NCBI GenBank assembly: GCA_029204225.1
Contig: CM055109.1
Location: 21,474,405-21,538,404 of the forward strand
Length of the DNA: 64,000 nt
Direction of reading: 5' to 3'
DNA from: Diphasiastrum complanatum
Taxonomy: Eukaryota > Streptophyta > Lycopodiopsida > Lycopodiales > Lycopodiaceae
Each line of letters opens with the position of its first letter. Positions within the stretch are counted from its first letter, which is position 1. The position numbers and the translations under genes are program-made. Positions 1 to 15,400 of this stretch are shown here, piece by piece. Under the pieces are notes generated by a model. That model searched no databases. It was not told where the DNA came from and saw only the letters and a list, made by a program, of their open reading frames with translations.

Positions 1-124
1 ATCTCAAAGTTTTGATGCAACATCCTGTTTGCTTTTCAACTAATGCCTTGAATTCCCTGAACTTAGCAAAAGCATCTGATTTCTTGCTTATGAAATAAAT
101 CCAAATACATCTGCTATAATCATC
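1..124 (-). pseudogene. Ty1/copia integrase core fragment
   Basis: Reading the minus strand from position 124 to 1 gives an open 41-codon stretch that starts DDYSRCIWIYFISKKSDAF and continues through FREFKALVEKQTG to KTLR. This is the middle of a copia integrase catalytic core, covering the second acidic residue region and the segment leading to the conserved RSD. It enters from the left edge of the window and stops at 124, next to a polypurine run of opposite orientation, so it is a truncated piece. It may lie in an upstream intron of the LMBR1-like gene that starts its visible part at 946. Confidence 0.8.
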
Positions 125-144
125 AGATCCTAGGAGTTAATCTT

Positions 145-276
145 AAGGGGGGGGTGTTGGAATTAAGCACCACTCCAACTCACCAGAATTCGACTCATTA
201 GTATCCGCGTCATCTGAACACGAATCATTTGAGTTCATCTCAAATCCTGAACACCAGTACACTATGTAAATACAAA

Positions 277-278
<2 letters not shown>
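145..278 (+). repeat. Polypurine tract and LTR-like start
   Basis: An AA plus eight G run at 145-154 is followed directly by TGTTGGAATT at 155. This is the usual arrangement of a copia polypurine tract and the first bases of a 3' LTR in plus orientation. No second LTR copy is visible and the far end of the LTR could not be placed, because a CT microsatellite begins at 279. The neighbouring integrase scrap is in the opposite orientation, so this joint is a rearrangement product. Confidence 0.4.

Positions 279-363
<85 letters not shown>
279..363. repeat. (CT)n microsatellite
   Basis: An uninterrupted CT dinucleotide run of about 85 bp. Open frames of alternating Ser-Leu across it are repeat artefacts. 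Confidence 0.97.
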
Positions 364-365
<2 letters not shown>

Positions 366-945
366 CGACAGCATTGCAGCCTTACTCACTGAAGATGAAC
401 ATATGTGCAATCAAACAACTAGAGCAGAAGTGGGATCGACGACGAACTCTTCAAGTTCGAGATCTTCGACTATAACCTCTTCGATCTCCTATGAACTCAA
501 AGTCTTGGAGTTCGAGATCCACGTCATCCACACTACCCTGTCCAAACGGAGACCACGTCACGGTTCACTTTAGCACTTTTTAGCGTTTCACATTTCTAAT
601 ATCTCATCTGACTTTGCCATGTGGCAGAACATGATTTGTCAGGTCGAAATTAATGTCATGTGTGACCTCATTCATGCACCATAGCCTTGATGAACTACTT
701 CCTAACATTGATAGAGGCTTATTCCCTTGAATCTAAACTGAAGTCTTAAATGCTGCTTATAGCAGAACTCAGTTTTAGTGCCTATATGTAAGATCATAGT
801 GCAAAGCATGCTATTGTGAATGTTTTTTTAGTATTTCTTGGCAGGAAAATTATCCAGTCATAGATAGGATGCTTCCTTTCTGATAGTGTTTGCTGTTATA
901 ATGTTTATAAACCTAACATTAGACAGCTTTCAACATTGCATGCAG

Positions 946-3691
946 ATATTTGGTGGAATTGGCATAGCTTGCTTGCCTTTAAGTATGATCTTCTCATTCC
1001 TGAGAAGACCCAGAAAAATCATAACTCGTGCACGCTACATCAAGGTTAGCCCTGATGCTTGTAGGATAGTCTAGCTGCTAGCACTATGCGTTCCTTTGAC
1101 CAGATTTGCATTTACAAACAGAAAAGTGATGTAAGTTCCTTCATCAGCAGCAGCTAGTTATATGGGTTTTGTTCATGCAGGAGGCAACAGATTTAGGTAA
1201 GCGTGCCAAAGAATTGAGAGAGATCACCCTAGCACTTCAGAGAGAGGAAAGAACTGGTGGCAAAGGAAGGAAATGGAGGAGAAATGTGAAGAAGGTTGAG
1301 CAGGTTGGTCCTTTTGGATGGTTGCATTGGTAAATTTCTATTTGCTTATGAATACACATAATAGAGATTCTGTACCTTTTTTTTGCAACTTTATTCAGCT
1401 TACTTGTATGCTTTACGGAAGCAGGAGCTTGTGTATCTGGAGGAGGATGTGCAAGCCCTGGAGGAGGTTTATCCTCAAGGAGAGCGGGTCAGAACTCTAA
1501 AAACTCATTATTCCTATTGCCTAAAGTGTCGATAGCTATCTCAATATCTCTAATAGCCTATGCCCCGCATCTCCAAACCCCCTCCAGTATGTCAGATCTC
1601 TCAGTCTCAATACACACGACTACTCGTCTCGCTCAACCTCTCTCACCTGCAATGTTAACTTTAAAGCCTCGTGCCTTCATCTTATCAAGAAGACTCTTTT
1701 TCTCTCGTATACTCAAGCAAGTCAATGATAAAAGTAATCTAATTAATTTATCGTCTATCTGCAGGCAGAGACATCATGGGCTCTCACAGTCCTTGGCTAC
1801 TTGTTCAAACTACTGCTAGGAGTATTTGGGTCGAATTTCTTGTTTAAATACCTTACACCTAAACCCTGCCTATTTTTAATATCTCTAGATCTCTGCGGAG
1901 CATTCTAGCTTGTTGCTCTGATTAAAATCGTAAACCCCCCACAAGCCTTTTCTAGCATCTTTAAATTTGTGTAGAGTGGTTGTTGCTTTGAATTTAAAGC
2001 TCCCAAGGAGAAAGGTACTGATGTCTATTTTTTTTTCCTTTTTGTAAAGATTCTGTGTATCAGTGATGTGGGTTGCACATATAATTGTCTATATGCTGGT
2101 CCAGCCTCCAGCAGCACCACTACTCAACCAGGTCTTTGTGAAGCTTGATAATGCTTGGGGTAAATATCTTTAAGCTTTTGATCAGTTTTACACAGCATCC
2201 TAATTTGCATCCTCTTCCTATACGTGTGTTTTCTTGCTCACATTGACATATGTTTTGAAAGTTTTTTCTTAGATAGCCTCCTTAGTGTTTGAGCAACGTA
2301 GGACCAACAGGAAAAAGATTGATAGTACTGCTTGTGAAACAAGTAGTAGTAACCTTTTTGACGTTATTGCAAGCTGACATTAATAGAATAATGCATAACT
2401 GTATATGCCTCTGCTTGCAACATGGCAGCTAAAAAGAATCAGTAAGTGATCCGTTTGTGACTATATATGTTACCAATCAATCTGCTTATATGATATAATC
2501 CTTTATTGCATATGGCAGGTTTGCTGGGGACAGTTGCATTTGCAATTTTCTGCATGTACCTCATTCTTGCAGTGATTGCTGGCGAAATGCATCTCGGGAT
2601 GAATCTCATTTTCATAACGATTCACCCCATGAAGTATGAAAAAGCTTCTGCTTGTTGTTCATACTGTACAATGATTCCAATTCACCCTTTTACTCTGTGA
2701 ATGGCTGCAATGTACTGCAAAAGCAGCAAAAATATCCCTAGAACATGAAACCACAAGAAAAATGTCTTGGAAATGCCCAGCCAATGCCCATGGCTATGCC
2801 GTCCTATCTAATTACCACTCAAATTTCATGCTTCACAGGTATGGTGGGACCCTCATGAATTCTTTTTTATTCAATGTAGGGCTGATTCTCTTGTGCTCGA
2901 TCAGGTGAATAATGCCAAACTTATTTTACATCATCTTGCATCTCTCTATCCCTTAAATTTCCACAAATTATTGCAGTGATACACAAACAATTCTTATAAC
3001 CAGTGCTGAACTAATTTCATGCACCTATGGCCTGGAAAACAGTGTGATCCAGTTTTGTGCAAAGGCATTTTCTCTCTATGCCCAAGCAACTGCTGTCCAA
3101 GAAATTTTTGGCTACACACTTGAATCGTTGCGTGGCCTCAAGTACCTCTTCAGGTTTGGTCAATCCATAGAATCTTACCTGTGTTGATTGTACTGCAGTC
3201 CCTCGAAGTTGTTCTTAACTATCATCCTGTTTTAAGCCTTTTATCTCATGGCAGGTACAATGTATTCCAGTTTGTCTTCATTCTCTTGTCCATTGGCACC
3301 TTAATTTATTACTTAGCCTATGTAAGTGCTCCTGTTCTGACTTGTGGCTGTTTTTTCTTTTAGCAAAGATTATCAAATAACTATTTTAAGGGTTACTGTT
3401 TGTGGTTTACAGTTGAGGGTTTATGGTTTAGAGCCACTTCAGTTGTGGCTTACATGCTTAAGGGTTGTGGCTATTTTTCCTTTTAACAAGGATTATAAGG
3501 ACCCATTTAAGAGTTTACAGTGTAGGTTTTAAACCATTATGGTTGTGGCCTGCATGTTAAAGCACTGAACTTTGTGAGATTCTGAGAATATGAAAGAATA
3601 GGATCTCATTCTACCAACATGGTAACTTTTCTGATGAACACAGGGATGGAAAAAGAAGCAGACACGAGGAAAGATGCACATTCTTGAATGA
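946..3691 (+). CDS. LMBR1-like (LIMR family) membrane protein, C-terminal ten exons
   Basis: Exons read by eye: 946-1044, 1181-1303, 1425-1487, 1765-1829, 2050-2159, 2519-2633, 2839-2904, 3043-3153, 3255-3321 and 3644-3691 (stop TGA). All introns are GT-AG and phases join cleanly, giving 288 residues. The protein follows the plant LIMR/LMBR1-like family (Arabidopsis At5g01460 type): [19 protein letters not shown], the basic [11 protein letters not shown] segment, a coiled acidic stretch [16 protein letters not shown], then hydrophobic spans (about AETSW to [16 protein letters not shown] to [11 protein letters not shown] to [14 protein letters not shown] to YLAY) and a short basic tail. Plant relatives have about 500 residues, so roughly 200 N-terminal residues are missing here, either upstream of the window or separated by the copia debris at 1-360. 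Likely an endomembrane or plasma-membrane multipass protein; its biochemical role in plants is not settled. Confidence 0.93.
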
Positions 3692-5329
3692 AAACAATCA
3701 AGGGCTGAGAAGTTCATTCGGGCTTTTTATATGCCACAAAAAGAAGATTCAGTCAGAGAAGCATCCAACATTCTATGAGTTGTACAGTAATCATCAAAAC
3801 AACTTGAGTGAAATTATGATCATATTTGCCTCCTACTTCCATGGCCTATTTAGCTTATGCCCTACAATACCATTTTTGTCCATGAAATGAGATCAAAATG
3901 ATTCGTATCAAATTTCAGATATGCAATCAAATGGATGGGTTTGATCCTACTGAACAACTTATAAGTATATGGTGCAATGAATTGCCATAAGAAAAAAGAA
4001 AACCAAGAAAATGTTCGTCCTAGCCCTTTTACAAGAATGTTTGGATTTTTGCATAGAAAAAGGACTATTGAATTGATTGAATTGTTGGCATGCATCCATT
4101 GTCATCCCATCTTAGCCTCACCTAAACCCTTTTGCGAAGTACTTAATCTATTCTTGTGAAGTACTAAATCTATTCTAGCCATCAAAATTCCAAGTTACAA
4201 ATAGGAGTATGATTTTTTTTCAATGGTAGAAAGTTTACTACAGTGATTGTTTTGTCATGTCACAACATGACCTTGTTTCTAACTCAATATAGAACATAGG
4301 GCAAAGTCCCACAAAAGCCTTTTTTGGGCCAATTTTTTGATCAAAAATTGAGAATTAGGGCCTAAAAACTTAATAATGGGTGTATATGTTTCAAATTACA
4401 ACACATCTCCTCTGAGACATTTTCAGACCTAGGCTACAACTTCAAAACATAAAATTGTCTATCTATGTAGAGTGCTTTGCAAAAACGTTATCTTGGTTTC
4501 ACTTGCAAAACCCAAAACATGTAGTTGCACTAACATGGATTTAAGTTCCTTTAAGAAATTTAGATGTTGAGTATACTTTTGTTCACATATAATGTGCGTA
4601 GCCTTAGAATTGCTCCCTATGAATGGCAGAGTTTGAGTTTCTTTGGCTTGTTGAGAGAAACATTAATAATACATTATGTGGGTATTTTTTGTTGATATTG
4701 AAAAAAATACTCTTCATTAGAAATCGATCCAGTCTTTATTTATTATTTATGATTTATGTGAGTATGATTAATTATTTTCGATTCTTAATGTTCACTTGAA
4801 AGCAAGAGAAAAAATATGTTCATCTAAGCATTGGGTTTTAACTCTCATAAGTCATGCATTGTATGTGCACAATATTGCATAGAAAAGTGTATGTGACCTT
4901 AATTGACAATAGTACTGACCAATTGTTAAGATTTTACATGACTAGTGCATAATTTTTGACGAGGCAACTATGGGTGGTGGTTGTTAAAAATATGAATTTT
5001 ATGAATGGTACAACCATGTATAAACTATTAAGCATCACTCTCAAATGATAGGCTAAATCTAACAAGAACACAAGGCTCCAAACATATTATATTGGGCGGG
5101 GTTCAAGCTCGCACTCACCATGGCAAGCATTTCCTATCACCCAACTAGTCCCACAAATTAGATACTATATACAAAGTACATTGCAAATGTTGAAGCTCAA
5201 AGAAGAGCAAGCTTGTCAATCTCTTTGAAGAGGAGCAAGGGGGAGATGAAATAATCACATGTCCCAAATTTCCTATTGTTTCTATCTAGCCAAATATTCC
5301 ATAATGTGATTACTCTAATGTGTTGCCAA
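3692..5329. other. Intergenic, no gene recognised
   Basis: AT-rich sequence downstream of the LMBR1-like stop codon. It presumably contains that gene's 3' UTR in its first few hundred bases. I see no conserved protein, RNA gene or clear repeat. The right part probably grades into the 3' end of the LINE. Confidence 0.5.
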
Positions 5330-7690
<2,361 letters not shown>

Positions 7691-7715
7691 TGGTAAGACC
7701 ACATGAATATTAGTA

Positions 7716-7886
7716 TTTCTTGGAAAGGAATTGTGGGACATCATTGATGACATAATTGATGTAGCTAGCATCACAAAATGGAGACAAAGAGATGGCAAGG
7801 CATTTGCCATGATTACTTTGAATGTCAAAGACTCTCTGATCAATCACATTCAAGCAACTCAAACCACTAAGGATGCTTGGGATCCT
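7716..7886 (+). pseudogene. Copia gag (UBN2-type) fragment
   Basis: A plus-strand open stretch reads FLGKELWDIIDDIIDVAS then KWRQRDGKAFAMITLNVKD and IQATQTTKDAWD. This is the N-terminal part of a plant copia Gag polyprotein, with the typical 'A...I..AL.D..L..I....TA.E.W' spacing. It is cut on the left by LINE sequence and on the right exactly at the TGTTGG edge of the C1 LTR at 7887. The C1 element therefore inserted into, or recombined with, an older copia copy of opposite orientation. Confidence 0.75.
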
Positions 7887-8908
7887 TGTTGGAGAGAGAG
7901 AGATGGATGAGAGGAGAGGAAAAAGGTGTCGTGTGTGAGTAACGAAAAATTAGCTCAAAGTGGTAAGACGAACACGAACAAGAAACAAAACTCGAACAAG
8001 AAACGAACTCGAACAGAAAATGTTCGTGCGCAGCGGAATGAGCTATATGACTCTCTCTCTCCGTAAGCATGACTACACCTATCAAAACGAGCAGAATGTT
8101 AGTGATGTAAATCACGGTCATTCTTGATTACGTAGCCAAACCTTAATAAATGAATCGCCAGAAGAATAATTTGTCATGAATAGCAAGACAAATTATGTGT
8201 CACGAATGATTCGTGACAAGCCAGACAGTGCTCAACTAATAATTAGTCGCGAAAGACAAGACTGAATGATAGTCGTCTATTACCCAAAATGAGCAATTGG
8301 AAAAGTCTGACAGAATGAAAAATAATAAGCATAGCAATATTAACACAGATCTGAACGCAGAACAAAGACTGTTATCAAATTAAGTATATCAAGTATACAT
8401 GTCAATAATGTGGTAGAGCACAAGACAATAGCGGACGAAACCACGTGCTCTACGAAGCTTAATTCAAACTGTATATCTCTGTGATAAGACTCTGGTGCTA
8501 ATTTACATACACTCTCCTCTTCCTATTCTTCTATCGTCATCTCATCTAACTAATATGCAAATGGTATTCAACATATATACATAATATTACAGGTATGCTG
8601 ATGAAGAAAGTACAGGGTGGATGTGTTGTCTGTAGGGGATCGTGGGTGGCTGCAGTCATTGTCCAGTCTGTTAGCACAGCTGCATGGGATGAGCATGAAA
8701 AGGATGCGACGTCAGCCTTTGCTGAGGTGAACGTTGGTTGTCACTTGAACACGTGTAAAAACACAGTGTCACGATTCTTTCGTCTTTTCTTCGCCTGTGA
8801 GAATCTGCATGTTATTATGCAGACTGCGCAACAACGCAAGTAAATATGCAGCATGAATGGAGGCAGATTAAAATGGGATTCAGGTGAGGAGAGGAAATAA
8901 ATCCAACA
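7887..8908 (-). repeat. 3' LTR of copia C1
   Basis: The LTR runs from TGTTGG at 7887 to CCAACA at 8908, about 1.02 kb. It is followed at 8909 by ACCCCCCTTAA, the complement of a copia polypurine tract, and then by the RNase H C-terminus on the minus strand. The same LTR sequence recurs, split, at 56156-56719 plus 61485-62021, which confirms it as a family LTR. A small open frame at 8595-8843 inside it is not a gene. Confidence 0.85.
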
Positions 8909-8915
8909 ACCCCCC

Positions 8916-9452
8916 TTAATCTGGATCCGTGAATGCCTTGATCTTTAGACTAAGTAATGCACAAAATTTGTTGTGTGCATTAACACTGAGTGCTTTCGTG
9001 AATATGTCTGCAACCATGTCTTGCGCTTTGCAGTATGTTAAGCTTATTTCCCTGTTGAAAACTTTGCCCCTGATGTAGTGATATCTGATTTCAATGTGCT
9101 TACTCCTAGAGTGAAATCCAGGGTTGGCCGATAAGGCAATAGCACTTTGATTATCACAAAATAAAATTGTAGGGTTGTACTGATTCAGATTAACATCTGA
9201 CAGTAGATTTCTCAACCAAAACGCTTCCTTGATAGATTGAGAAGAAGCAATGTATTATGCCTCTGTAGAAGAAAATGCGATAGAAGTTTGCTTATGACTA
9301 TTCCATGAGATAGGATCGCCGTTGAAGAAGAATGTAAATCCAGATGTGGATTTACGATTCTCTACATCTCCCCCCCAGCTTGCATCAGAACAACCATTGA
9401 GCTGATGAAGATTGTTGTTGCTGACATCTCCATAGCAAATGCACTGGTCCAT
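8916..9452 (-). pseudogene. Copia C1 RNase H
   Basis: Minus-strand copia RNase H in two overlapping frames. The upstream part is MDQCICYGDVSNN, then YSDASW-like GCSDASWGGDVENRKSTSG and SWNSHKQTSIAFSSTEA; the downstream part is WLRNLLSDVN, FCDNQSAIALSANP, RSKHIEIRYHYIRG and DMVADIFTKAL. The acidic positions in SDAS, STEA and CDNQSA are present. A stop falls near 9250 between the halves, so the frame is broken. It lies just inside the 3' LTR as expected for gag-PR-IN-RT-RH order. Confidence 0.9.
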
Positions 9453-9458
9453 GGTAGC

Positions 9459-10438
9459 TCAAATATATCTCATGAGTCGTATGAGAGCCTTCCAATGGAT
9501 AATTCCAAGATTAGCCATATATTGGCTGAGTGAGCTTACAGCAAAAGAGATATCTGGTATTGTACAGACCATTGCATACATGAGAGATCCAAGTATCGAT
9601 CGATAAGGATGCTCTCTCATTTGCTCCTCTTCCTGCTTGGTCTGGGGACATTGGTCCTTTGACATATGCAGGCCTGGATCCATTGGTGAGTGAGCTAATT
9701 TACAATTCATCAAATTATATATGTTAAGAACATTGTGAAGATACCTTTGTTGAGTGATGTCGCCTTGCTCTTTCTCTGTGGATCTCAATTCCTAGACAGA
9801 AGTGAGCTTCGCCCATATTAGTCATGTCAAACTCTGAAAACATCATATGTTTCAAATCCTTAACCATATTGGTATTGTTGCTGAAGAGCAACGTATCATC
9901 CATGTATAAGGTGATGATAATGAAGGACTGCTGCACTAACTTGGAATAGATGTTGCAATCAGTATTGCTTGGTTTAAATCCTCGTTCAGTGAGGAATGTG
10001 TTGATCCTTTGAAACCAAGCTCTAGCAAACTGTTTCAAGCCGTACAGTGCTTTGTGGAGTTTACAGACATGATTCTTCATACCTTCCAGAACGTATCCTT
10101 CGGGGTGGATCATGTCGATATCTTCTTCTATAACTCCATTCAGATAGGTTGTTTGTACATCAAGTTGATGCACTTCGGAGGTCGACAGCTACAGCATAAG
10201 ACAGGAGCATTCGGATCGAAGAATGTTTGACTACTGTGCTGAAAGTTCCGCTGTAGTTGACATTGGGAATCTGGGTGAATCCTCGTGCAACCAATCTTGC
10301 CTTCCTTCGATCAATTGCTCCGTTGGCATTGTATTTGATCTTAAAGATCCATTTGCAATCAGTGATATTGCTGCCAATGGGAGCTTTGACTAATGACCGT
10401 GTCTGGTTTTTTATCAGAGAGGAATACTCTCTGTCCAT
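9459..10438 (-). pseudogene. Copia C1 reverse transcriptase
   Basis: Minus-strand RT_copia (RVT_2) domain. From its N-terminus: MDREYSSLIKNQTRSLVKAP, DCKWIFKIKYNANG, KARLVARGFTQ, then QLDVQTTYLNG, KALYGLKQFARAW and the catalytic box LYMDDTLLFSNN (YMDD, intact) at about 9900. It ends with GDITQQRYLHNVL and the SILGSLMYAMVCTIPDISFAV block. Frameshifts near 10170 and 9780 break it into three frames, so it is a non-functional copy of a once autonomous element. Confidence 0.9.
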
Positions 10439-10575
10439 AGCTTCTCTCCAGAGATCAAAGTCTAGTTGGCTGAGTGCCTGTTCGACTATCGTCGGTTCCT
10501 ATATCAAGATATAGACAGACTCTGGAGTATACCTTGTCGGCTGTGTGCGCACTCGACTTCATCTTCTGGGAGGAT

Positions 10576-11875
10576 TCAACTGATGAACCATTCCTGGGAC
10601 TTGTTGTTGTGTAGCAGCAATATCTTCATTTGATTCGTTGTCTCGAAGTGGGTCGACAATAGACACGCCTGAGCCAGAAGCTCAGACTGTCGTGTCAACG
10701 ACAGGTGATGAGGGTTCTTCTTGAGCAACATCCTTGCCTTTGAGGTCGATGAACTGATCCCGGCTATACAAGATTTGCTGGGTATCAGGACCATATAGCT
10801 TATAAGTATTATATCAAATGAAGTATATCCGATCAGGATGGTCTTGAGACCTTGGAAGTCCAATTTCTTCATCGTGTCTTTTGGGATGTGTGCATAGGCA
10901 ATGCACCCAAACACTCTTAGGTTCTTTAAAGAAGGCTTAGAGCCTGTCCACACCTCGTGGGGTGTCTTGCTTGAGAGGACCTTGGTCAAGCATCTGTTCT
11001 GGATGTAAGCTGTAGTGGAGACAGCTTCAGCCCAGAATCTCTTGGGCAATGATGCATGCAATAGCCTACATTTGGCAGATTCGACCAGGGTATAGTTCTT
11101 CCTCTCGGCTAAGCCATTAGACTAAGGACTATAAGGAGTGATGAATTGTTGCTCAATGTCTTGGCTTTGGCAGTACTCCTTAAACTCGATAGAGATATAT
11201 TCTCCACTGTTGTCTGACCTGAGGGCCTTGATCGTCCTTCCAGTCTCCTTCTCTACATGCACCTTGAAGATTCTGAAGCAGTGAAGGCTTCTGATTTCTT
11301 CTTTATAAAATACACCATGGTCATTCTGTAAAATTCATCAATAAAGGTTATAAAACACTTGTCATCCTTCAGCGAAGGATTTTTCATCGGGCCACAAATA
11401 TCTGAATGTACAACATCTAGCAATCAGTACTCCTTAAACTCGATAGAGATATATTCTCCACTATTGTCTGACCTGAGGGCCTTGATCGTCCTTCCAGTCT
11501 CCTTCTCTGCACGCACCTTGAAGATTCTAAAGTAGTTAAAGGCTTCTGATTTTTTCTTTATAAAATACACCATGGTCCTTCTGAAAAATTCATCAATAAA
11601 GGTTATAAAATACTTGGCATTCTTCAGCCAAGGATTTTTCATCGGGCCACAAATATCTGAATGTACAACATCTAGCAATCCTCTAGCAATGTGCTGGTGG
11701 CTTGATTTAAAAGGTTTCCTAGTCTGTTTACCAACTAGACAGTCTTGATAGGCAGGTAACTCGACTCTTTCGTGAGGATAGTCGAGATCAAGGACAATAG
11801 ATTGTCTAGACATTCGTTGTACAACAGCATGATTTAAATGACCAAGTCTATAATGCCAAAGTAAACCTTTATTTG
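10576..11875 (-). pseudogene. Copia C1 integrase, with internal tandem duplication
   Basis: Minus strand. GAG-pre-integrase LLWHYRLGHLN and the zinc-binding QDC region lie at about 11870-11720. The integrase core begins LDVVHSDICGPM, then YFITFIDEFFRRTMVYFIKK and ALRSDNSGEY. The C-terminal core is HASLPKRFWAEAVSTTAYIQ, KTPHEVWTGSKPSLKNLRVFG and LIGYTSFD (about 11060-10800). A segment of about 254 bp of the core is present twice (11171-11424 and 11425-11679). The upstream end stops at 11875, where a GA-rich repeat starts, so protease and gag are absent from this copy. Confidence 0.88.
11171..11679. repeat. Tandem duplication of about 254 bp inside integrase
   Basis: Two adjacent copies, 11171-11424 and 11425-11679, each begin CAGTACTCCTTAAACTCG and end CATCTAGCAAT. 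They differ at roughly 15 positions and one indel, so the duplication is not very recent. The second copy reads in frame with the upstream integrase; the first carries frame breaks. Confidence 0.9.
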
Positions 11876-11876
11876 A

Positions 11877-12411
<535 letters not shown>

Positions 12412-12429
12412 CACATGTCGTGCACATAG

Positions 12430-15400
12430 TCACCAGTGGTATGTATACCATGTCCGTGTGGAGCGCATATTGGTCGACTTAACTTTGTTCCAAATAGTGG
12501 GAACATATTTTCTCAACTTCTTACAAAAGCTTTTTGCTTGTTAAGGTCAGGGGAGGCTAGTTGGCCTTTTGTTTGTCGGTCTTCTTTGCTGATAACCGTC
12601 GTAACACTGAATTTCCGCTTTGCAAACAATTTTCCATTCTTGCCGTGTCCATATGTTTAATTTTCACATTTGAGTGTCCGATTTCCATTTGTGATCCCAA
12701 TATTCTGAATAATCGTTAAACACGGTTTTGTCGATTTTTCTGACCGTTTTTTTGCTGAGAGCTCAAGTTATCTGATTTCAATTTTTTGAGTTGCCCACTT
12801 TTCTCGTATGACAGACTAGAGCAATCTTGGACCGAGACTGGCCATCGTTGAGAAACAAAGAGATTTTTCTATTAGTCAAAGTATTGATAAGTACATCAAA
12901 ATTGTGCTCGACATTGCCGACATTTTTACTTCCAGGCCACTTCTAAGGTCGTAAAAATTCCGACTAGTCACATTTAGACAAGGTTGGGACCTAATTCTAA
13001 ATGGACCAGTACTTTTTGCTCGGTCTTACAAAAATTGACATATATTAGATATTTTTGACGTTTCTGGAGACCGTTATAAAAGTCTATTGCCTACTATCTA
13101 ATAACGCGTCTAGCCACTTTAAGAGCAGGTTGGGACCCCATTCTGGCCCAGTGTTTTGCATCAATCTTTATAGAATCATGTGTTCACCAACTGATTTCCA
13201 TTCAAATTAGCGATTTTTTATGTCAAAAGTTCGGCTAACAGTGTTGTAGTTATTCAATGAGTTAAATATCCCATTTCAAGCATCTCATGCAAGACTTCAG
13301 CAATCTATTTAAATCTCAATAGATTTACATGTCTCCTAAAAACGACCAAAGAACTAGACTGATTTACGTACACTAGCACTTATAGACTACAATTTGTAGT
13401 AGAATACCATCCACTACATTAAGGAAACTCTTCACAAGTAAAAATAATTTACTTTATGAGATTGTTTGTGAAATACAAATATTCTTAAATTACTCGAGTA
13501 AAGTGATTTAGATTTTCAACATACATATCTAAATTCCTAACTCATTTAATAGATCAAGAATCACTCACCATATTTTAAAATCGTCATATTTCTTTGCAAT
13601 TCTTTGTTAATAATCAAATATCTAATTATGATTCGTCAATCATAATTCACTAGAATCATCCAAAGTTCTGTTAAATATAAATTCAATTGTCATTTTTGAA
13701 ATCATTAAGATTTGCTATCCAATTGAGCTCTTTGAAATACAATCACTAATGAACTGAGTCTATTTCTCTACTAAGAAATACTCTAAACCAAGAATATGAT
13801 ATATCCTATACACCTAATCACTACTGATGAATCTCACTGACTCATAGAATATGTATCTAATAAAAAACTAACAAACAATCTTTGGTGAATTCTCTTCACA
13901 CTATTTGTTATCCAATTAACTTTATCCAAGAGTAATCCAATTACACAAGTTAAATGCCAATGATTTAGAAATCTCAAATGTCTAGGTGTAGATCTCAAAT
14001 TTACTAGTACCACACTACATTCAAATTCTAGCCCAAACATATCTAAGTTAACAAATAAATCTTTTATAACAAGATCTGTTAACTTTGCAAGTAATTGTTC
14101 TAGGCAATACTTGATCATATGTCTTGTTCACTGACTGGTTTAAGTGCACCAAATAAACCCATTAACCAGGAATAAATAGTAGATATATACAAGATTAACT
14201 GTGTACATATAAAAATAATCTCACTGTGACACACACATATATCATTAGTTAGCAAATTCTTCCAAACTTTGCATATGTTACTCACATAGCTCACTGAGAA
14301 TCTTGTAACTCAGCTACTAAAGAATTATATTTATCATGAGTAAATAACATATTTGGGAAATCTCTGAGACTGACAGCACATCCTCTCTCACGAGTTTTCC
14401 AATCCAGCTTATCTCTAATAACATAATTTCTTCCACTTAATCAACCCCTCCCCAAGCCTAGTATCCAAACTAAGATTGGGATGATCCAATACATGCATTC
14501 CCTGATCAAACTTACTCCTATCCCAAAAAAACTGGAATTAGTAACTTTTGATATTTCTTTGTACTACATATAAATAATGATTTCAAATTTTAAATCACCT
14601 CTAGTTCCAGATTGTTCCACACAATCTCTAGAGAAATTTGTTTTTTTCAAAAAGTTCTAGTTTTGTATCTTACTTTGAATTTGTTTGCCATATAATCACA
14701 TTTTCATACATCATCTAGCTTTTTTCAGAAAATTGTGCAACCGATAGTCCTCTGATAGACTTTTACCCATCACTTCACCTCTCCTTTTAAAGAAATTATC
14801 AAAATTTTCACAAAAGTTAACTGGAGAGATGACACATGAAAATATATGAATCATGAAAGGTCAATAATAAGTTCCTTCCATAAAGGATTCACTCCATAAC
14901 CATGACTTTTCTTTCAAAGATTTTAAACATGAGTGACAATTATTATCATCCATCTTAGATCTATCGATGCATAAGAGACAAACTGTGTTTAAGAAATTGA
15001 AATGCAACTATTTTGGAATGACTTGAATTCCAAGCCTTAACCGTACAAGTTGTAATTCACATGATAATAACAGTCCTTCAAAAAAGAAACAACTTCATGC
15101 TAGAAGGATCATATGAAGTTAGTATGATGTCTAGTATTCGAGAAATTTCAAAGAAGGGTTCTAAGCATTTGAGAAATAGCTTTAAGGGTTTCTTATTTTG
15201 TAAATGGTGAGATACCCCCTTGGGATCTAAATTAAACCTTAGAATTTCACAAAATACCCCATACAATTTGACCAATGGTAATCAGATTGACATCTGATTA
15301 TTACCAAAGCTTATCATGGTCAATCAGATCCTTATGGTCCTAGAACCTTATTTTTGGAATTGTTGATGTCCCATACCACCAGCTTTCCCTCCAAAAATAA

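Noticed and set aside
8595-8843. 82-codon open frame
   Set aside because: It lies wholly inside the C1 LTR and is not preserved in the C3 LTR copy.
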